In this document: one piece after another, positions 34,313-42,526 of the stretch
How the letters are laid out: each line of letters opens with the position of its first letter
Numbering within the stretch: position 1 is the first letter of the stretch
NCBI GenBank assembly: GCA_017405965.1
Contig: JAFQZK010000022.1
Span: 185,869-249,868, forward strand
Direction of reading: 5' to 3'
Length of the DNA: 64,000 bases
Source: Muribaculaceae bacterium
Lineage (GTDB): Bacteria > Bacteroidota > Bacteroidia > Bacteroidales > Muribaculaceae
The notes under the pieces: generated by a model
Database searches by the model: none
What the model saw: only the letters and a program-made list of their open reading frames with translations
What the model was told of the DNA's origin: nothing
Position numbers and translations under genes: made by a program

Positions 34313-35020
34313 TCAGTTTCCGTTAATCAATTTGTAGCCCACACCGCGCACGTTGACGATGCGCAGGCTATGGTCTTGCGCGAGGCGGTGCCGCAGTTTG
34401 GTGATGAACACATGCAGACTCTTGTTGTTGAAAAAACTGTCGTCGCCCCACAGTTCCAGCAGGAGCGACTGAGACATCACCACCTCGCCGGGATGCAGGC
34501 ACAAGTGCCTCAGAATCTCACTCTCACGATAGGAAAGTTCGGCACGGTTGCCTGTCGGCACATGTGTCAAACGCTGAATGACTGAGTCAAAAAGATATTG
34601 GCCGATGGTGAATCGTGTGGCCTGTTCGGGTTGAGGCGCTACCGTGCACGCCCTTCCCAGCAACGCCTTGATGCGGACGATGAGTTCCTGCATGCCGAAA
34701 GGTTTCTTCAAGTAATCGTTGGCTCCCATCTCGAAGCCATGCACCACATCGTTCACCGCCGAGCGCGCCGTCAGAAAGATGACCGGCGTCTGCTGGTCGT
34801 GCTTGCGGATGCGCCTCACCAGTTCAAAACCGTCGAGCCGCGGCATCATCACATCAGCCACGAGCACATCGGGCTTAGCGGCCGCATAGAGTCTCAACGC
34901 CTCCTCACCGTCACCAGCCACGGTAACATGGAATTCCTGACCATCCAGCGTGTCCTTGATGATCATGGCCAGCGTGCGCTCGTCCTCGGCAAGCAGTATG
35001 TTGATGATCTTCTCGCTCAT
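34313..35020 (-). CDS. OmpR-family response regulator (orphan)
   Basis: 235 residues. Receiver domain about 6-120 with acidic pocket Glu12/Asp13, phospho-acceptor Asp56 (VADVMMPRLDG), Thr84 and Lys105/106. Winged-helix DNA-binding domain about 140-233, ending RIVNVRGVGYKLI. Its ATG overlaps (ATGA) the stop codon of a kinase fragment, so it once followed a full histidine kinase gene. The kinase is now missing and an LRR/dockerin gene stands there. It may be expressed by read-through or respond to another kinase. Confidence 0.92.
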   Translation of the reverse strand: MSEKIINILLAEDERTLAMIIKDTLDGQEFHVTVAGDGEEALRLYAAAKPDVLVADVMMPRLDGFELVRRIRKHDQQTPVIFLTARSAVNDVVHGFEMGANDYLKKPFGMQELIVRIKALLGRACTVAPQPEQATRFTIGQYLFDSVIQRLTHVPTGNRAELSYRESEILRHLCLHPGEVVMSQSLLLELWGDDSFFNNKSLHVFITKLRHRLAQDHSLRIVNVRGVGYKLINGN

Positions 35021-35055
35021 ATCAATAGGATTGTAAAAGTTGTCCCTTCCCCTTT
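35017..35055 (-). pseudogene. C-terminal remnant of a sensor histidine kinase
   Basis: The minus strand reads KGEGTTFTILLI-stop, the classic last strand (G2 box) of a HisKA/HATPase kinase, and its TGA overlaps the response regulator ATG. In the same frame upstream, stop codons appear by 35098. The rest of the kinase is absent; an LRR/dockerin gene ends 48 bp away. Confidence 0.7.
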
Positions 35056-35103
35056 AGTGCTTGTGCATGAGGGATATGGCTTGACTTTGTTGAAGGGTTA
35101 ATT

Positions 35104-37872
35104 CTAGGTGTTGCTCATCAGATAGGTGATTAAGGACGTCACATCGCTGATGTTCGTTGTACCATCGCTGTTGAAATCGGCAGCAGCGGGCAGTTCGCCA
35201 CCGCTGAGCAACAGGTTGAGCAGCAGCGTCACGTCGCTGATGTTCACGTTGCCGTCGCCGTTCACGTCGCCGCGCAAGAAGGCACCACCCTTCTCGCTGA
35301 AGTAGCCCGGGTTGCTCGTGCCGCCGTCGATGCGGGCGTAAAGACGGTTCGTGTGGCTGGCGTTGTAGGTCGTGCCCTGGCCACCCCTGATCTTGGTGCA
35401 TTCGCGGAACATGCCATCAGAATTGCTGTCGGTTGTGGCCGCTGTGCTCCAGCCATTGCCGGCATAGATTGTTGTGAGTTCACTGCAGCTAGAGAACATC
35501 CACCTCATGTCGGTCACCTTGGATGTGTTGAAACTGCTCAGGTCGAGGCTCGTCAATGACGTACAATAATCAAACATGGAGTACATGGTGGTCACCTTGG
35601 CTGTATTGAAACTGCTCAGGTCAACGCTTGTCAATGCATTACATTCATGGAACATGTTATTCATGTTAGTCACATTGGACGTGTTCCAGTTGCTCAGGTC
35701 TAGGCTCACCAGAATGTAATCTTCATTAAACATGCCTTCCATGGTGGTTACCTTAGACGTGTTGAAGTTGCTCAGGTCTAGGCTCGTCAAGTTATAGCAG
35801 AAAGCGAACATCTCGAGCATATTTGTCACCTCGGACGTGTTCCAATCGCTCACAATAATGCTCGTGAATTCACTGTTTGCAAACATGCTTTCCATCGTTT
35901 TCACATTTGAGGTATTCAGGAAGTTCGCGTTCAGATTCGGCATCATAGCGCCAGCGCCGGCGAACATTAAACACATGTTCGTCACCTGGGAAGTGTTGAA
36001 ATACTGTGTGCCTGTGATGGACTGGAGCTTGGCCATATCGCCAAACCAGTAATACGTCGTTGTGGGACGGGCACTGGCAAATGACGAGTTAAAGACCACC
36101 TTGGTCACGTTGCTATAGGTGCCGTCGGTGTACCAGCCGGGATCGTTGCTGCCTGAGTTCAGGTCGTAGGTCGTGCCAGGGCGGGAGGAGCGCTGGTTGT
36201 CGTAGTAGAACGTCAGCGTCGTGTTCGAGGACGTGTAGCAGGCATAGGCCTCGGCAGCAGCGGCGCCGGTATAGGGTATCCAAGTCGAATTACTCCAACT
36301 ATAGTGGTAGGGAACCCAATGCTTTGCGCTGGCTTGGTTGATAAGGGCGTCAGTGATGACATTCCCATCGGTGGCACCAGTATTGGGATTGGGGTCAACG
36401 AAAACATATGCCATCCCCGCATCACCGCTGCTGCATGTAGGCAGCCCGGCAATCAGATTTCCCATCGCGTTACCCGTGAGCTGGTTGTAATAAATACTCA
36501 GGTTTTTAAGATTCGGGCAATTGCTCACATTCATGCTCGCAATCTGGTTGGAGTGAGCACTTATTAATTCAAGGCTGGTACAACCACTCACGTCGAGGCT
36601 TGTTAAATTGTTGTATTGACACCACAGTTCCTCAAGATTGGTGTGGTGAGCGATATCAAGGCTGGAAATCTGGCAGCGCATGCAGTCGAGAAAGGTCAGG
36701 GCGGTACAGTCACTCAGGCCAGTGATTTCAGTAAGGCTGGGGTTTGACTCGCACGTGAGCCACGACAATCGGCTGCAACCGGTCACATTAAGACTGACCA
36801 GTTCGTCATTGTAGGCACATTCGAGGCTCGTGAGCTGTGAATTGTCATCCACCCACAGTTGCACCAGACTGGGCATATTGTTAAGCGATAACGAGGCCAG
36901 GTTGTTGGCAGAGCAAACAACGACCCTCAAATACTGCAGGCCTTGTAAATCATCGAGGCTGGTCAAGGCGCAGCAATAACAGCTCAGATTCTCCAGCGCC
37001 GGGCATTCATCCAAACCGCTAATCGCCGAAAGATCGTAATTGTCATTGCAAGACAGTTGTTTCAATGCGCTACAGCCCCACACATTAAGATACTGCAAGA
37101 CGCAACCATTGCACTTCAGTTCGGTCAACTCCTGGTTTTCAGACACCCTGAGGTTTTTCAGTTTTCTTAATCCCGAAACGTCGAGTGACGACAGATTGTT
37201 GTTGCGGGCATACAGGGATTCCAAATTAGGCATGCTCATGACCGCGCTCAAGTCGCCAATCTTGCAGTCCTCACAGTCCAGATAGGTGATGGCCGTACAG
37301 CTCCCCAAACCGTTAATATATGATAGATTAGGGTTACTGTTACAGTTGAAATAGGTCATCGCAGTACAATTATAGACATCCAGATTGGTCAACGCGTTGC
37401 TATAACACGTTAATGACTTCAAGTTCAGGTTGTTATTCACCCATAAGGTTTTCAAGGCGCTGTGATTGACGACATAGACCGAGGTGAGGTAGTTACTCTG
37501 CAGATACAGTTGCTGCAGAAGCGTGTTATTATTCACATTAATAGAGTACAACTGGTTCTTACCCAGATTCAGGTAAGTCAACTTGGTGAGGGCGCTCACG
37601 TCGATTGAAGTGAGTCTATTGTTGTAGAAACTCAACTTTGTCAACTGGGTAAAGTACTCGACGCCCTTGGCGTCATAGATGTACTTGCTCTCCACCACGA
37701 GCTCGGTGCGGGCATTGAGTTGCGCCGTGGTGATGGTACCGCTGGGATACTCGCTCAACAGATAGTTGCGGAAGTTCGCGTCAGGGAAGTTCGTGCTGTT
37801 GATGGTCACATCGGCGTGGACTGCGAGTGCAGCCATCAGTGCAGCCAATGAAAAAAGTAATAGCTTCTTCAT
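35104..37872 (-). CDS. Secreted LRR/DUF285 (BspA-like) protein with dockerin
   Basis: 922 residues from the MKK start (ATG 37872; another ATG two codons earlier). Signal peptide to about residue 20. About 50-480 are SDS22-type leucine-rich repeats with many cysteines (NLESLYARNNNLSSLDVSGL). A linker region follows, then about 620-800 hold BspA/DUF285 repeats of the SLDLSNFNTSKVTTMEGMF type. The C-terminus is a dockerin-like EF-hand pair (GDVNGDGNVNISDVTLLL and ADFNSDGTTNISDVTSLI). Likely a surface adhesin or binding protein. The dockerin implies a cohesin partner, none of which is in this window. Confidence 0.9.
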   Translation of the reverse strand: MKKLLLFSLAALMAALAVHADVTINSTNFPDANFRNYLLSEYPSGTITTAQLNARTELVVESKYIYDAKGVEYFTQLTKLSFYNNRLTSIDVSALTKLTYLNLGKNQLYSINVNNNTLLQQLYLQSNYLTSVYVVNHSALKTLWVNNNLNLKSLTCYSNALTNLDVYNCTAMTYFNCNSNPNLSYINGLGSCTAITYLDCEDCKIGDLSAVMSMPNLESLYARNNNLSSLDVSGLRKLKNLRVSENQELTELKCNGCVLQYLNVWGCSALKQLSCNDNYDLSAISGLDECPALENLSCYCCALTSLDDLQGLQYLRVVVCSANNLASLSLNNMPSLVQLWVDDNSQLTSLECAYNDELVSLNVTGCSRLSWLTCESNPSLTEITGLSDCTALTFLDCMRCQISSLDIAHHTNLEELWCQYNNLTSLDVSGCTSLELISAHSNQIASMNVSNCPNLKNLSIYYNQLTGNAMGNLIAGLPTCSSGDAGMAYVFVDPNPNTGATDGNVITDALINQASAKHWVPYHYSWSNSTWIPYTGAAAAEAYACYTSSNTTLTFYYDNQRSSRPGTTYDLNSGSNDPGWYTDGTYSNVTKVVFNSSFASARPTTTYYWFGDMAKLQSITGTQYFNTSQVTNMCLMFAGAGAMMPNLNANFLNTSNVKTMESMFANSEFTSIIVSDWNTSEVTNMLEMFAFCYNLTSLDLSNFNTSKVTTMEGMFNEDYILVSLDLSNWNTSNVTNMNNMFHECNALTSVDLSSFNTAKVTTMYSMFDYCTSLTSLDLSSFNTSKVTDMRWMFSSCSELTTIYAGNGWSTAATTDSNSDGMFRECTKIRGGQGTTYNASHTNRLYARIDGGTSNPGYFSEKGGAFLRGDVNGDGNVNISDVTLLLNLLLSGGELPAAADFNSDGTTNISDVTSLITYLMSNT

Positions 37873-37923
37873 AATCATTATCGTTTGTTAGTAAATATGT
37901 ATTCCAATTATTCAGTAATGCCG

Positions 37924-37954
37924 CAAATATAATAATTATTTTTCACTTATCCAA
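37924..37954 (-). promoter_or_regulatory. Promoter of the LRR/dockerin gene
   Basis: Minus strand: -33 TTG (37952-37954), 20-bp spacer, -7 TATATTTG (37924-37931). Confidence 0.65.
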
Positions 37955-38245
37955 TAAAAATTCCGCCAAACTTTTACTTTCTCTTGCAATTTTGACCGTA
38001 GATTGGAAAATTCCCCCATGTATGCCCCACCGTTTGAATTGACAGGTAAACATTGAAACAGCAAAAACGTATAGTCAAATCACAGACACCTTACCTGTTG
38101 GCTATGTTCAAGCGATTGCGCAAAATTTTTTGAAAAAAGTGGTGATTGACGATTATCAGTAAATATATCAGTAAACAGATTTCATTCGCCTTCTCGTTCC
38201 AACTTGATCGAACGGACGAACTAATGACAATATCAGTATTTCTAG

Positions 38246-38305
38246 ACAAAAAAACGGCCGGCTGTGCGGGCAGTCGGTCGTTTCGTGTTATTGATGTGGT
38301 ACCTC
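38246..38305 (-). repeat. Duplicated tRNA-Phe 3' flank (distal copy) with terminator hairpin
   Basis: 60 bp, 52 of them identical to 40421-40480, including the last 8 bases of the tRNA gene (GGTACCTC read on plus). The six-base block around the hairpin loop differs, while the stem is kept. It sits just downstream of the dockerin gene at 38321 and probably terminates it. The rest of 37955-38245 holds no gene that I can see. Confidence 0.75.
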
Positions 38306-38320
38306 AGGTCTCGTTGCGGA

Positions 38321-39991
38321 TCAGTTCAGGATGATGTCGATTAGGGCGTTGATGTCGGAGATGTTGATTTCGCCATCACCGTTCACGTCGGCTGCACTAG
38401 AGCTAGTATTTCCGCGCAGAATCATGTCAATGACGGCGTTCACATCAGATATATTGACCTCAAGGTCACGATTCACGTCGCCCAGGTATATATCTTCCAC
38501 AATCCGTCCGAAACAGGGATACCAGTTCGCGTCAGCCCGATAGGCATCAGCCATCCCCTGCAGCACATGAAGCGTACGGCCAGGGGAATAGTAATCACCG
38601 AATTGTTCATAACCGCTCGATACTCTCGAGAGGTCAGCAATGTAGCTATACACATCCGTCAGCCCTGTGCACCAGGCGAACGCCTCGTCACCGATTGAAG
38701 TTACCGAGTTGGGGATGTCGATGCTGGTCAGCCCTTTGCAGTTGTAGAACGCAAAGTCACCGATATAAGTTACCGAGTTGGGGATGTCGACGCTGGCCAG
38801 CTCTTCGCAGCCATGGAACGCCCCACCAACAATTCCTAATGTTCCTTCTTTGAAAGTCATATTCGTTCCGCTTGGCATCGTGCCTTTATAGTCATAAGCG
38901 AACATGCCGACATAGACCAATCCGTCTGGCTGGTTATTGTACCATGCTGTACTATCGAACGCATAGCCACCGACATAAGTTAACGATTCGGGAATGGTGA
39001 AGCTTGTCAGTCCAGTGCAGTCAGCGAACGCCTCGTCACCGATTGAAGTCACCGAGTTGGGGATATCGATGCTGGTCAGCCCAGTGCAGGCTTCGAACGC
39101 ATAGTCGCCGATCTTAGTTACCGAGTTGGGGATGTCGATGCCGGTCAGCCCAGTGCACCAGGCGAACGCCCCATAACCGATTTCAGTTACCGAGTTGGGG
39201 ATAATCGTGTTTTTGCAGCCAGCAATTAGCGTATTAGAGGCGGTCTCTATAATTGCATTGCAGTTGCTGCGCGAATCATATCTTGGATTGCCACTTTCTA
39301 CCACGAGGCTGGTTAGCGCAGGGCAACCCATGAACGCCATGACACCGACCTCTTTTACCGTGTTGGGGATGACGATGCTGGTCAGTCCTGTGCACTCCAT
39401 GAACGCACAGATAGCTATGCCTAATGTTCCTTCTTTTAAAGTCATATTCGTTCCGCTTGGCATCGTGCCTTTATACCTATAAGCGACCATGCCGGCATAG
39501 ACCAATCCGTCAGGCTGGTTATTGTACCATGCTGTATTATCGAACGCGTAGGAACTGATAGCCGTTACCGAGTTGGGGATGTCGATGCTGGTCAGCCCAG
39601 TGCAGTCCATGAACGCCTGGCGACCGATCTTAGTTACCGAGTTGGGGATGACGATGCTGGTCAGACCAGTGCATTCCTCGAACGCATAGTCACCGATCTT
39701 AGTTACCGAGTTGGGGATGACGACGCTGGTCAGCCTAGGGCATCTTAAGAACGCCCATTCACCGATAGAAGTTACCGAGTAGGTAGTTCCATCGTAGGTG
39801 ACGGCGGCTGGGATAATCACCGCGCCGTGGTATTGATACCGATGGTCAAAAATTAGCCCATAGGTTACTTCGACTTCATTGTCATTGATTCTGTTGTAAT
39901 AGATACTATCGACCTTGAAGTCGGCAGCCGAAGCAAGCGCGGGCAACAGGATGGCCAGCAACAGGATGGTCGTTTTGATGAGTTGTTTCAT
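38321..39991 (-). CDS. Secreted LRR_5 (BspA-like) protein with dockerin
   Basis: 556 residues from ATG 39991 (MKQLIKTTILLLAILLPALASA signal peptide; upstream codons precede the signal). About ten LRR_5 repeats of 23 residues follow the pattern CTGLTSIDIPNSVTKIGDYAF. A duplicated block carries NNQPDGLVYxGMxAYxYKGTMPSGTNMT twice (about 150 and 355). The C-terminal dockerin has LGDVNRDLEVNISDVNAV and ADVNGDGEINISDINALIDIIL; the first loop is degenerate. Same surface-protein class as 35104 and 43959. Confidence 0.9.
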   Translation of the reverse strand: MKQLIKTTILLLAILLPALASAADFKVDSIYYNRINDNEVEVTYGLIFDHRYQYHGAVIIPAAVTYDGTTYSVTSIGEWAFLRCPRLTSVVIPNSVTKIGDYAFEECTGLTSIVIPNSVTKIGRQAFMDCTGLTSIDIPNSVTAISSYAFDNTAWYNNQPDGLVYAGMVAYRYKGTMPSGTNMTLKEGTLGIAICAFMECTGLTSIVIPNTVKEVGVMAFMGCPALTSLVVESGNPRYDSRSNCNAIIETASNTLIAGCKNTIIPNSVTEIGYGAFAWCTGLTGIDIPNSVTKIGDYAFEACTGLTSIDIPNSVTSIGDEAFADCTGLTSFTIPESLTYVGGYAFDSTAWYNNQPDGLVYVGMFAYDYKGTMPSGTNMTFKEGTLGIVGGAFHGCEELASVDIPNSVTYIGDFAFYNCKGLTSIDIPNSVTSIGDEAFAWCTGLTDVYSYIADLSRVSSGYEQFGDYYSPGRTLHVLQGMADAYRADANWYPCFGRIVEDIYLGDVNRDLEVNISDVNAVIDMILRGNTSSSAADVNGDGEINISDINALIDIILN

Positions 39992-40053
39992 AATCAAAAT
40001 GTTTAGAAAATAAATAACGGTTAATAAAATCATTGATTAAAAGGTATCGTCCA

Positions 40054-40061
40054 CAAAGGTA
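40054..40061 (-). promoter_or_regulatory. -7 promoter element
   Basis: Minus-strand TACCTTTG, about 62 bp before the dockerin gene start at 39991. Confidence 0.45.
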
Positions 40062-40156
40062 ATAATGATTTTTCAATTTTCATCATAACCATGCATATTT
40101 TCCATAAATCCAAAAGAAAAACGAAAAAGTGCCAAAAAATCAGATAGAACAACCCT

Positions 40157-40266
40157 GTTCGTTCGTCCGTTCATTCATGCATGCGTGAGAAAGTGAGAAA
40201 CAAGTCAGATTTATATTGCCATCACACACCCATCTGTACGAACGGATGAACGAACAAGCGAATGAA
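40157..40266. repeat. Tetranucleotide-period repeats (GTTC/GAAC)
   Basis: 40157-40188 runs in 4-base steps (GTTC GTTC GTCC GTTC ATTC ATGC). 40235-40266 carries the inverted version (GAAC GGAT GAAC GAAC). Together with 40341-40400 they form a cluster of related palindromic repeats in a 480-bp gene-free region. Confidence 0.6.
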
Positions 40267-40340
40267 AACCGATGTGTTGAGAGAGATTATATATGACTAG
40301 AATAGGTTTGTGTCAAAACTTACGATGACACAACCTTTCT

Positions 40341-40400
40341 ATCCGTTCATCCGTTCGTTCATATTTATATATATAATAGCGAACGAACGGATGAACGGAT
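40341..40400. repeat. Perfect 20-bp inverted repeat with AT spacer
   Basis: ATCCGTTCATCCGTTCGTTC (40341-40360), a 20-base A/T-rich spacer, then the exact inverse (40381-40400). It would form a long hairpin or cruciform about 70 bp downstream of tRNA-Phe. Confidence 0.8.
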
Positions 40401-40420
40401 GAAAAGGCCTGCAATACTTA

Positions 40421-40480
40421 ACAAAAAAACGGCCGGCTGATTTCTCAGTCGGTCGCTTCGTGTTTTTGATGTGGTACCTC
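40421..40480 (-). repeat. tRNA-Phe 3' flank (proximal copy) with terminator hairpin
   Basis: Stem GGCCGGCTGA/TCAGTCGGTC with loop TTTC, then on the minus strand seven Ts. It is the likely terminator of tRNA-Phe. Duplicated at 38246-38305. Confidence 0.7.
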
Positions 40481-40543
40481 CGGGGATCGAACCAGGGACA
40501 CGCGGATTTTCAGTCCACTGCTCTACCACTGAGCTAAGGTACC
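40472..40543 (-). tRNA. tRNA-Phe (GAA)
   Basis: Minus-strand cloverleaf of 72 bases: acceptor GGTACCT/AGGTACC, D arm GCTC-AGTGGTA-GAGC, anticodon arm GTGGA-CTGAAAA-TCCGC with anticodon GAA, T arm CCTGG-TTCGATC-CCCGG, discriminator A. CCA is not encoded. Confidence 0.97.
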
Positions 40544-40558
40544 TTTCAAAAGCGAGTG

Positions 40559-40589
40559 CAAAGATATGGCGACTTTTTGACGTGACCAA
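40559..40589 (-). promoter_or_regulatory. Promoter of tRNA-Phe
   Basis: Minus strand: -33 TTG (40587-40589), 20-bp spacer, -7 TATCTTTG (40559-40566), 15 bp before the tRNA. Confidence 0.7.
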
Positions 40590-40654
40590 ATTTTTTGGCA
40601 GAAAAAATTGATTTTTCTTTTCCAAGCCTTGAATAGTCAACCCATAACACTCTA

Positions 40655-42355
40655 TTACTCAACGCAATACAATGCAAACCATTCATTCTGCCAAACGATG
40701 CGGTAGCCAATGGCAGCCATCCACCGCTTGAGAACATCCATCTTTTCCTGCTGCAGGAACTTGTCATCGGGCATGGTGTAGGCCTCAAGATACCCGTCGG
40801 TCGCCTCGCTCCAGTAGGGACCCAGGTTGTTGAACTTCTGCCGCAGGATGGCAGGGCGGCTGACGCCCATCTGATGCAGACGCTCGCCGAGGGCGTCGGC
40901 ACTGAGCAGCTCGGGCCACGAGCAACCGATGGCGGGCACGGTGCGCGTCAAGTGGTTCATCATGGGGATGCTGCCATAGCACAGCAGGGTGTCACCCTCA
41001 TGGACGTAGGGTTTCAGTCCTGCCAAGGTTTCGTTGATGATATGGGCCCGCTCGGGAGTGGTGTGGATGAGGGTAGCACGGCTGTCGTTGACAATTGCCG
41101 TCTTGTGCCACAGGGCACCGCCGTCGAAGTAGGCGGCAACTGTCAGCGTCTGGATCAAGCCCACGACGATGAATGCCAACGGGAAGATGACGTTTTCGCG
41201 TCGTTGCCACAGCAGCGCAGCCACGGGTGCCGCCATCCAGGCGATGATGCCGCCGTTGTTGGTGGCGCCGTCGCTGCCCAGCGGGAACACCAGCAGCATG
41301 AACAGGCCCAGCCATGCCGCCACAGCGCGACTGCCGCCCTTATAGATGACCCACACGAGCCCTGCCACACACATCACCCACAACGGATGCATGATGTGAG
41401 ACTGATGCCACATGAAGTAAACCGTGGCGACGGTCACAAGGCCCCAAGCGCAATAGCGCAGCAGCCGATGGCCCACATATTTCCTGACGAGCCACAACAC
41501 GGCCCACAGCGCCAGCATCTTGGCACCCACGAGCAGACACTGCCAATAGAAGCCCAGCATCTCCATCACCAGCCCTCCGGCGTTGTGGCTGGCTTCGCCA
41601 CTGCTGCCGGTGGCCACACCCAGCAGGTCGGTCATGTTCTGCTTGAAGATGCCCCAATGCCCTAATGCCATCATCAGGCCGATGACCACAGCCGTGCCAG
41701 CAACGATTCCCAGCAACATCACGCCACATTGGCGCCAGCATTCGCGCCAGGGACGCTTATTATAGAAATGAGTGACAAACGGCATCACTGCCAAGCCCAC
41801 GGCCAGCACGTTAGGGATGCGGGTGAACATGTTCATGCCCACGATGATGCCTGCCAGAAGCAAGTGCACCCAGCGTCCTCTGGTCAAGCCCTTGTAGGTC
41901 AGCGCCAAGGCGGCGACCCACAGTAGGGCGCTCATCAAGTCATTATTGAAAGTATAGGGGAACTGCACCAGCGACGCCACCACCATCAGCATGCCCAGGA
42001 TGACTGCTGTGGCAGGCAGGATGCGTCGCAACGCCCATGCCAGCAAGGCCATAATGCCCACGTTGCACAGCACGCCCGCGACACGCATCGCCAGCCACTT
42101 GCCGCCCTCGGGCAGCAGCCCATTGAGCACACCGCCAAGCACGCCGCTCAGATAGTACATGAAGTTGTACTCCACGCTCTCGGGCGCCTTGAAGATGTTG
42201 TCAAAGAAGGTGAGGTAATAACCCGTGTCGCACAGGTCCACGCCGAACATGGCAATCAACATCTGCCACAGCGAGAGCAGGGCAATCGCCCACCCCACCG
42301 AGGTGCCATAGCGGCTATCAACCCTTTGCTTGATATGTTGCACACGCTGCATCAT
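40655..42355 (-). CDS. Polytopic membrane protein, glycosyltransferase 39/PMT-like
   Basis: About 566 residues from ATG 42355 (or 42352). Some 10-12 membrane helices and a soluble C-terminal domain of about 150 residues. The first loop has GVDLCDTGYYLTFF, resembling the acidic D..Y loop of GT-C lipid-linked sugar transferases, so a glycosyltransferase or a membrane O-mannosyltransferase relative is plausible but unproven. A longer in-frame start is ruled out because the promoter (42364-42394) lies inside it. The mRNA would begin within a few bases of the ATG. Confidence 0.65.
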   Translation of the reverse strand: MMQRVQHIKQRVDSRYGTSVGWAIALLSLWQMLIAMFGVDLCDTGYYLTFFDNIFKAPESVEYNFMYYLSGVLGGVLNGLLPEGGKWLAMRVAGVLCNVGIMALLAWALRRILPATAVILGMLMVVASLVQFPYTFNNDLMSALLWVAALALTYKGLTRGRWVHLLLAGIIVGMNMFTRIPNVLAVGLAVMPFVTHFYNKRPWRECWRQCGVMLLGIVAGTAVVIGLMMALGHWGIFKQNMTDLLGVATGSSGEASHNAGGLVMEMLGFYWQCLLVGAKMLALWAVLWLVRKYVGHRLLRYCAWGLVTVATVYFMWHQSHIMHPLWVMCVAGLVWVIYKGGSRAVAAWLGLFMLLVFPLGSDGATNNGGIIAWMAAPVAALLWQRRENVIFPLAFIVVGLIQTLTVAAYFDGGALWHKTAIVNDSRATLIHTTPERAHIINETLAGLKPYVHEGDTLLCYGSIPMMNHLTRTVPAIGCSWPELLSADALGERLHQMGVSRPAILRQKFNNLGPYWSEATDGYLEAYTMPDDKFLQQEKMDVLKRWMAAIGYRIVWQNEWFALYCVE

Positions 42356-42363
42356 GATGCACG

Positions 42364-42394
42364 CAAAGGTAGTGAAACTATTGTAGAGACGCAA
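42364..42394 (-). promoter_or_regulatory. Promoter giving an almost leaderless mRNA
   Basis: Minus strand: -33 TTG (42392-42394), 20-bp spacer, -7 TACCTTTG (42364-42371), eight bases before the ATG. The -33 lies in a degenerate copy of the GTAGAGACGCAAAA palindrome. Confidence 0.65.
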
Positions 42395-42479
42395 AATCTT
42401 GCCTCTCATATCTCAAAAAATTAGCGCTTTTGCATCCATGGTTACTGAAAAAGCAGTAAATTCGCTCGTTAAATCAAAA

Positions 42480-42522
42480 CTAAGGACTAAGGACTAAGGA
42501 CTAAGGACTAAGGACTAGGGAC
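42480..42522. repeat. Heptamer array (TAAGGAC)5 TAGGGAC
   Basis: Five perfect 7-bp units plus one variant directly before the DUF2851 start codon (last unit ends 4 bp before ATG 42527). It includes the purine-rich stretch where a ribosome-binding site would lie. Same unit family as the array at 3040. Confidence 0.95.
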
Positions 42523-42526
42523 TGAG

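Noticed and set aside
38298-38305. A second tRNA gene at the distal repeat
   Set aside because: Only the last eight bases of the acceptor end are present; no cloverleaf can be formed.
42356-42409. Longer start for the membrane glycosyltransferase-like protein
   Set aside because: The extra codons cover the -7 promoter element at 42364-42371.
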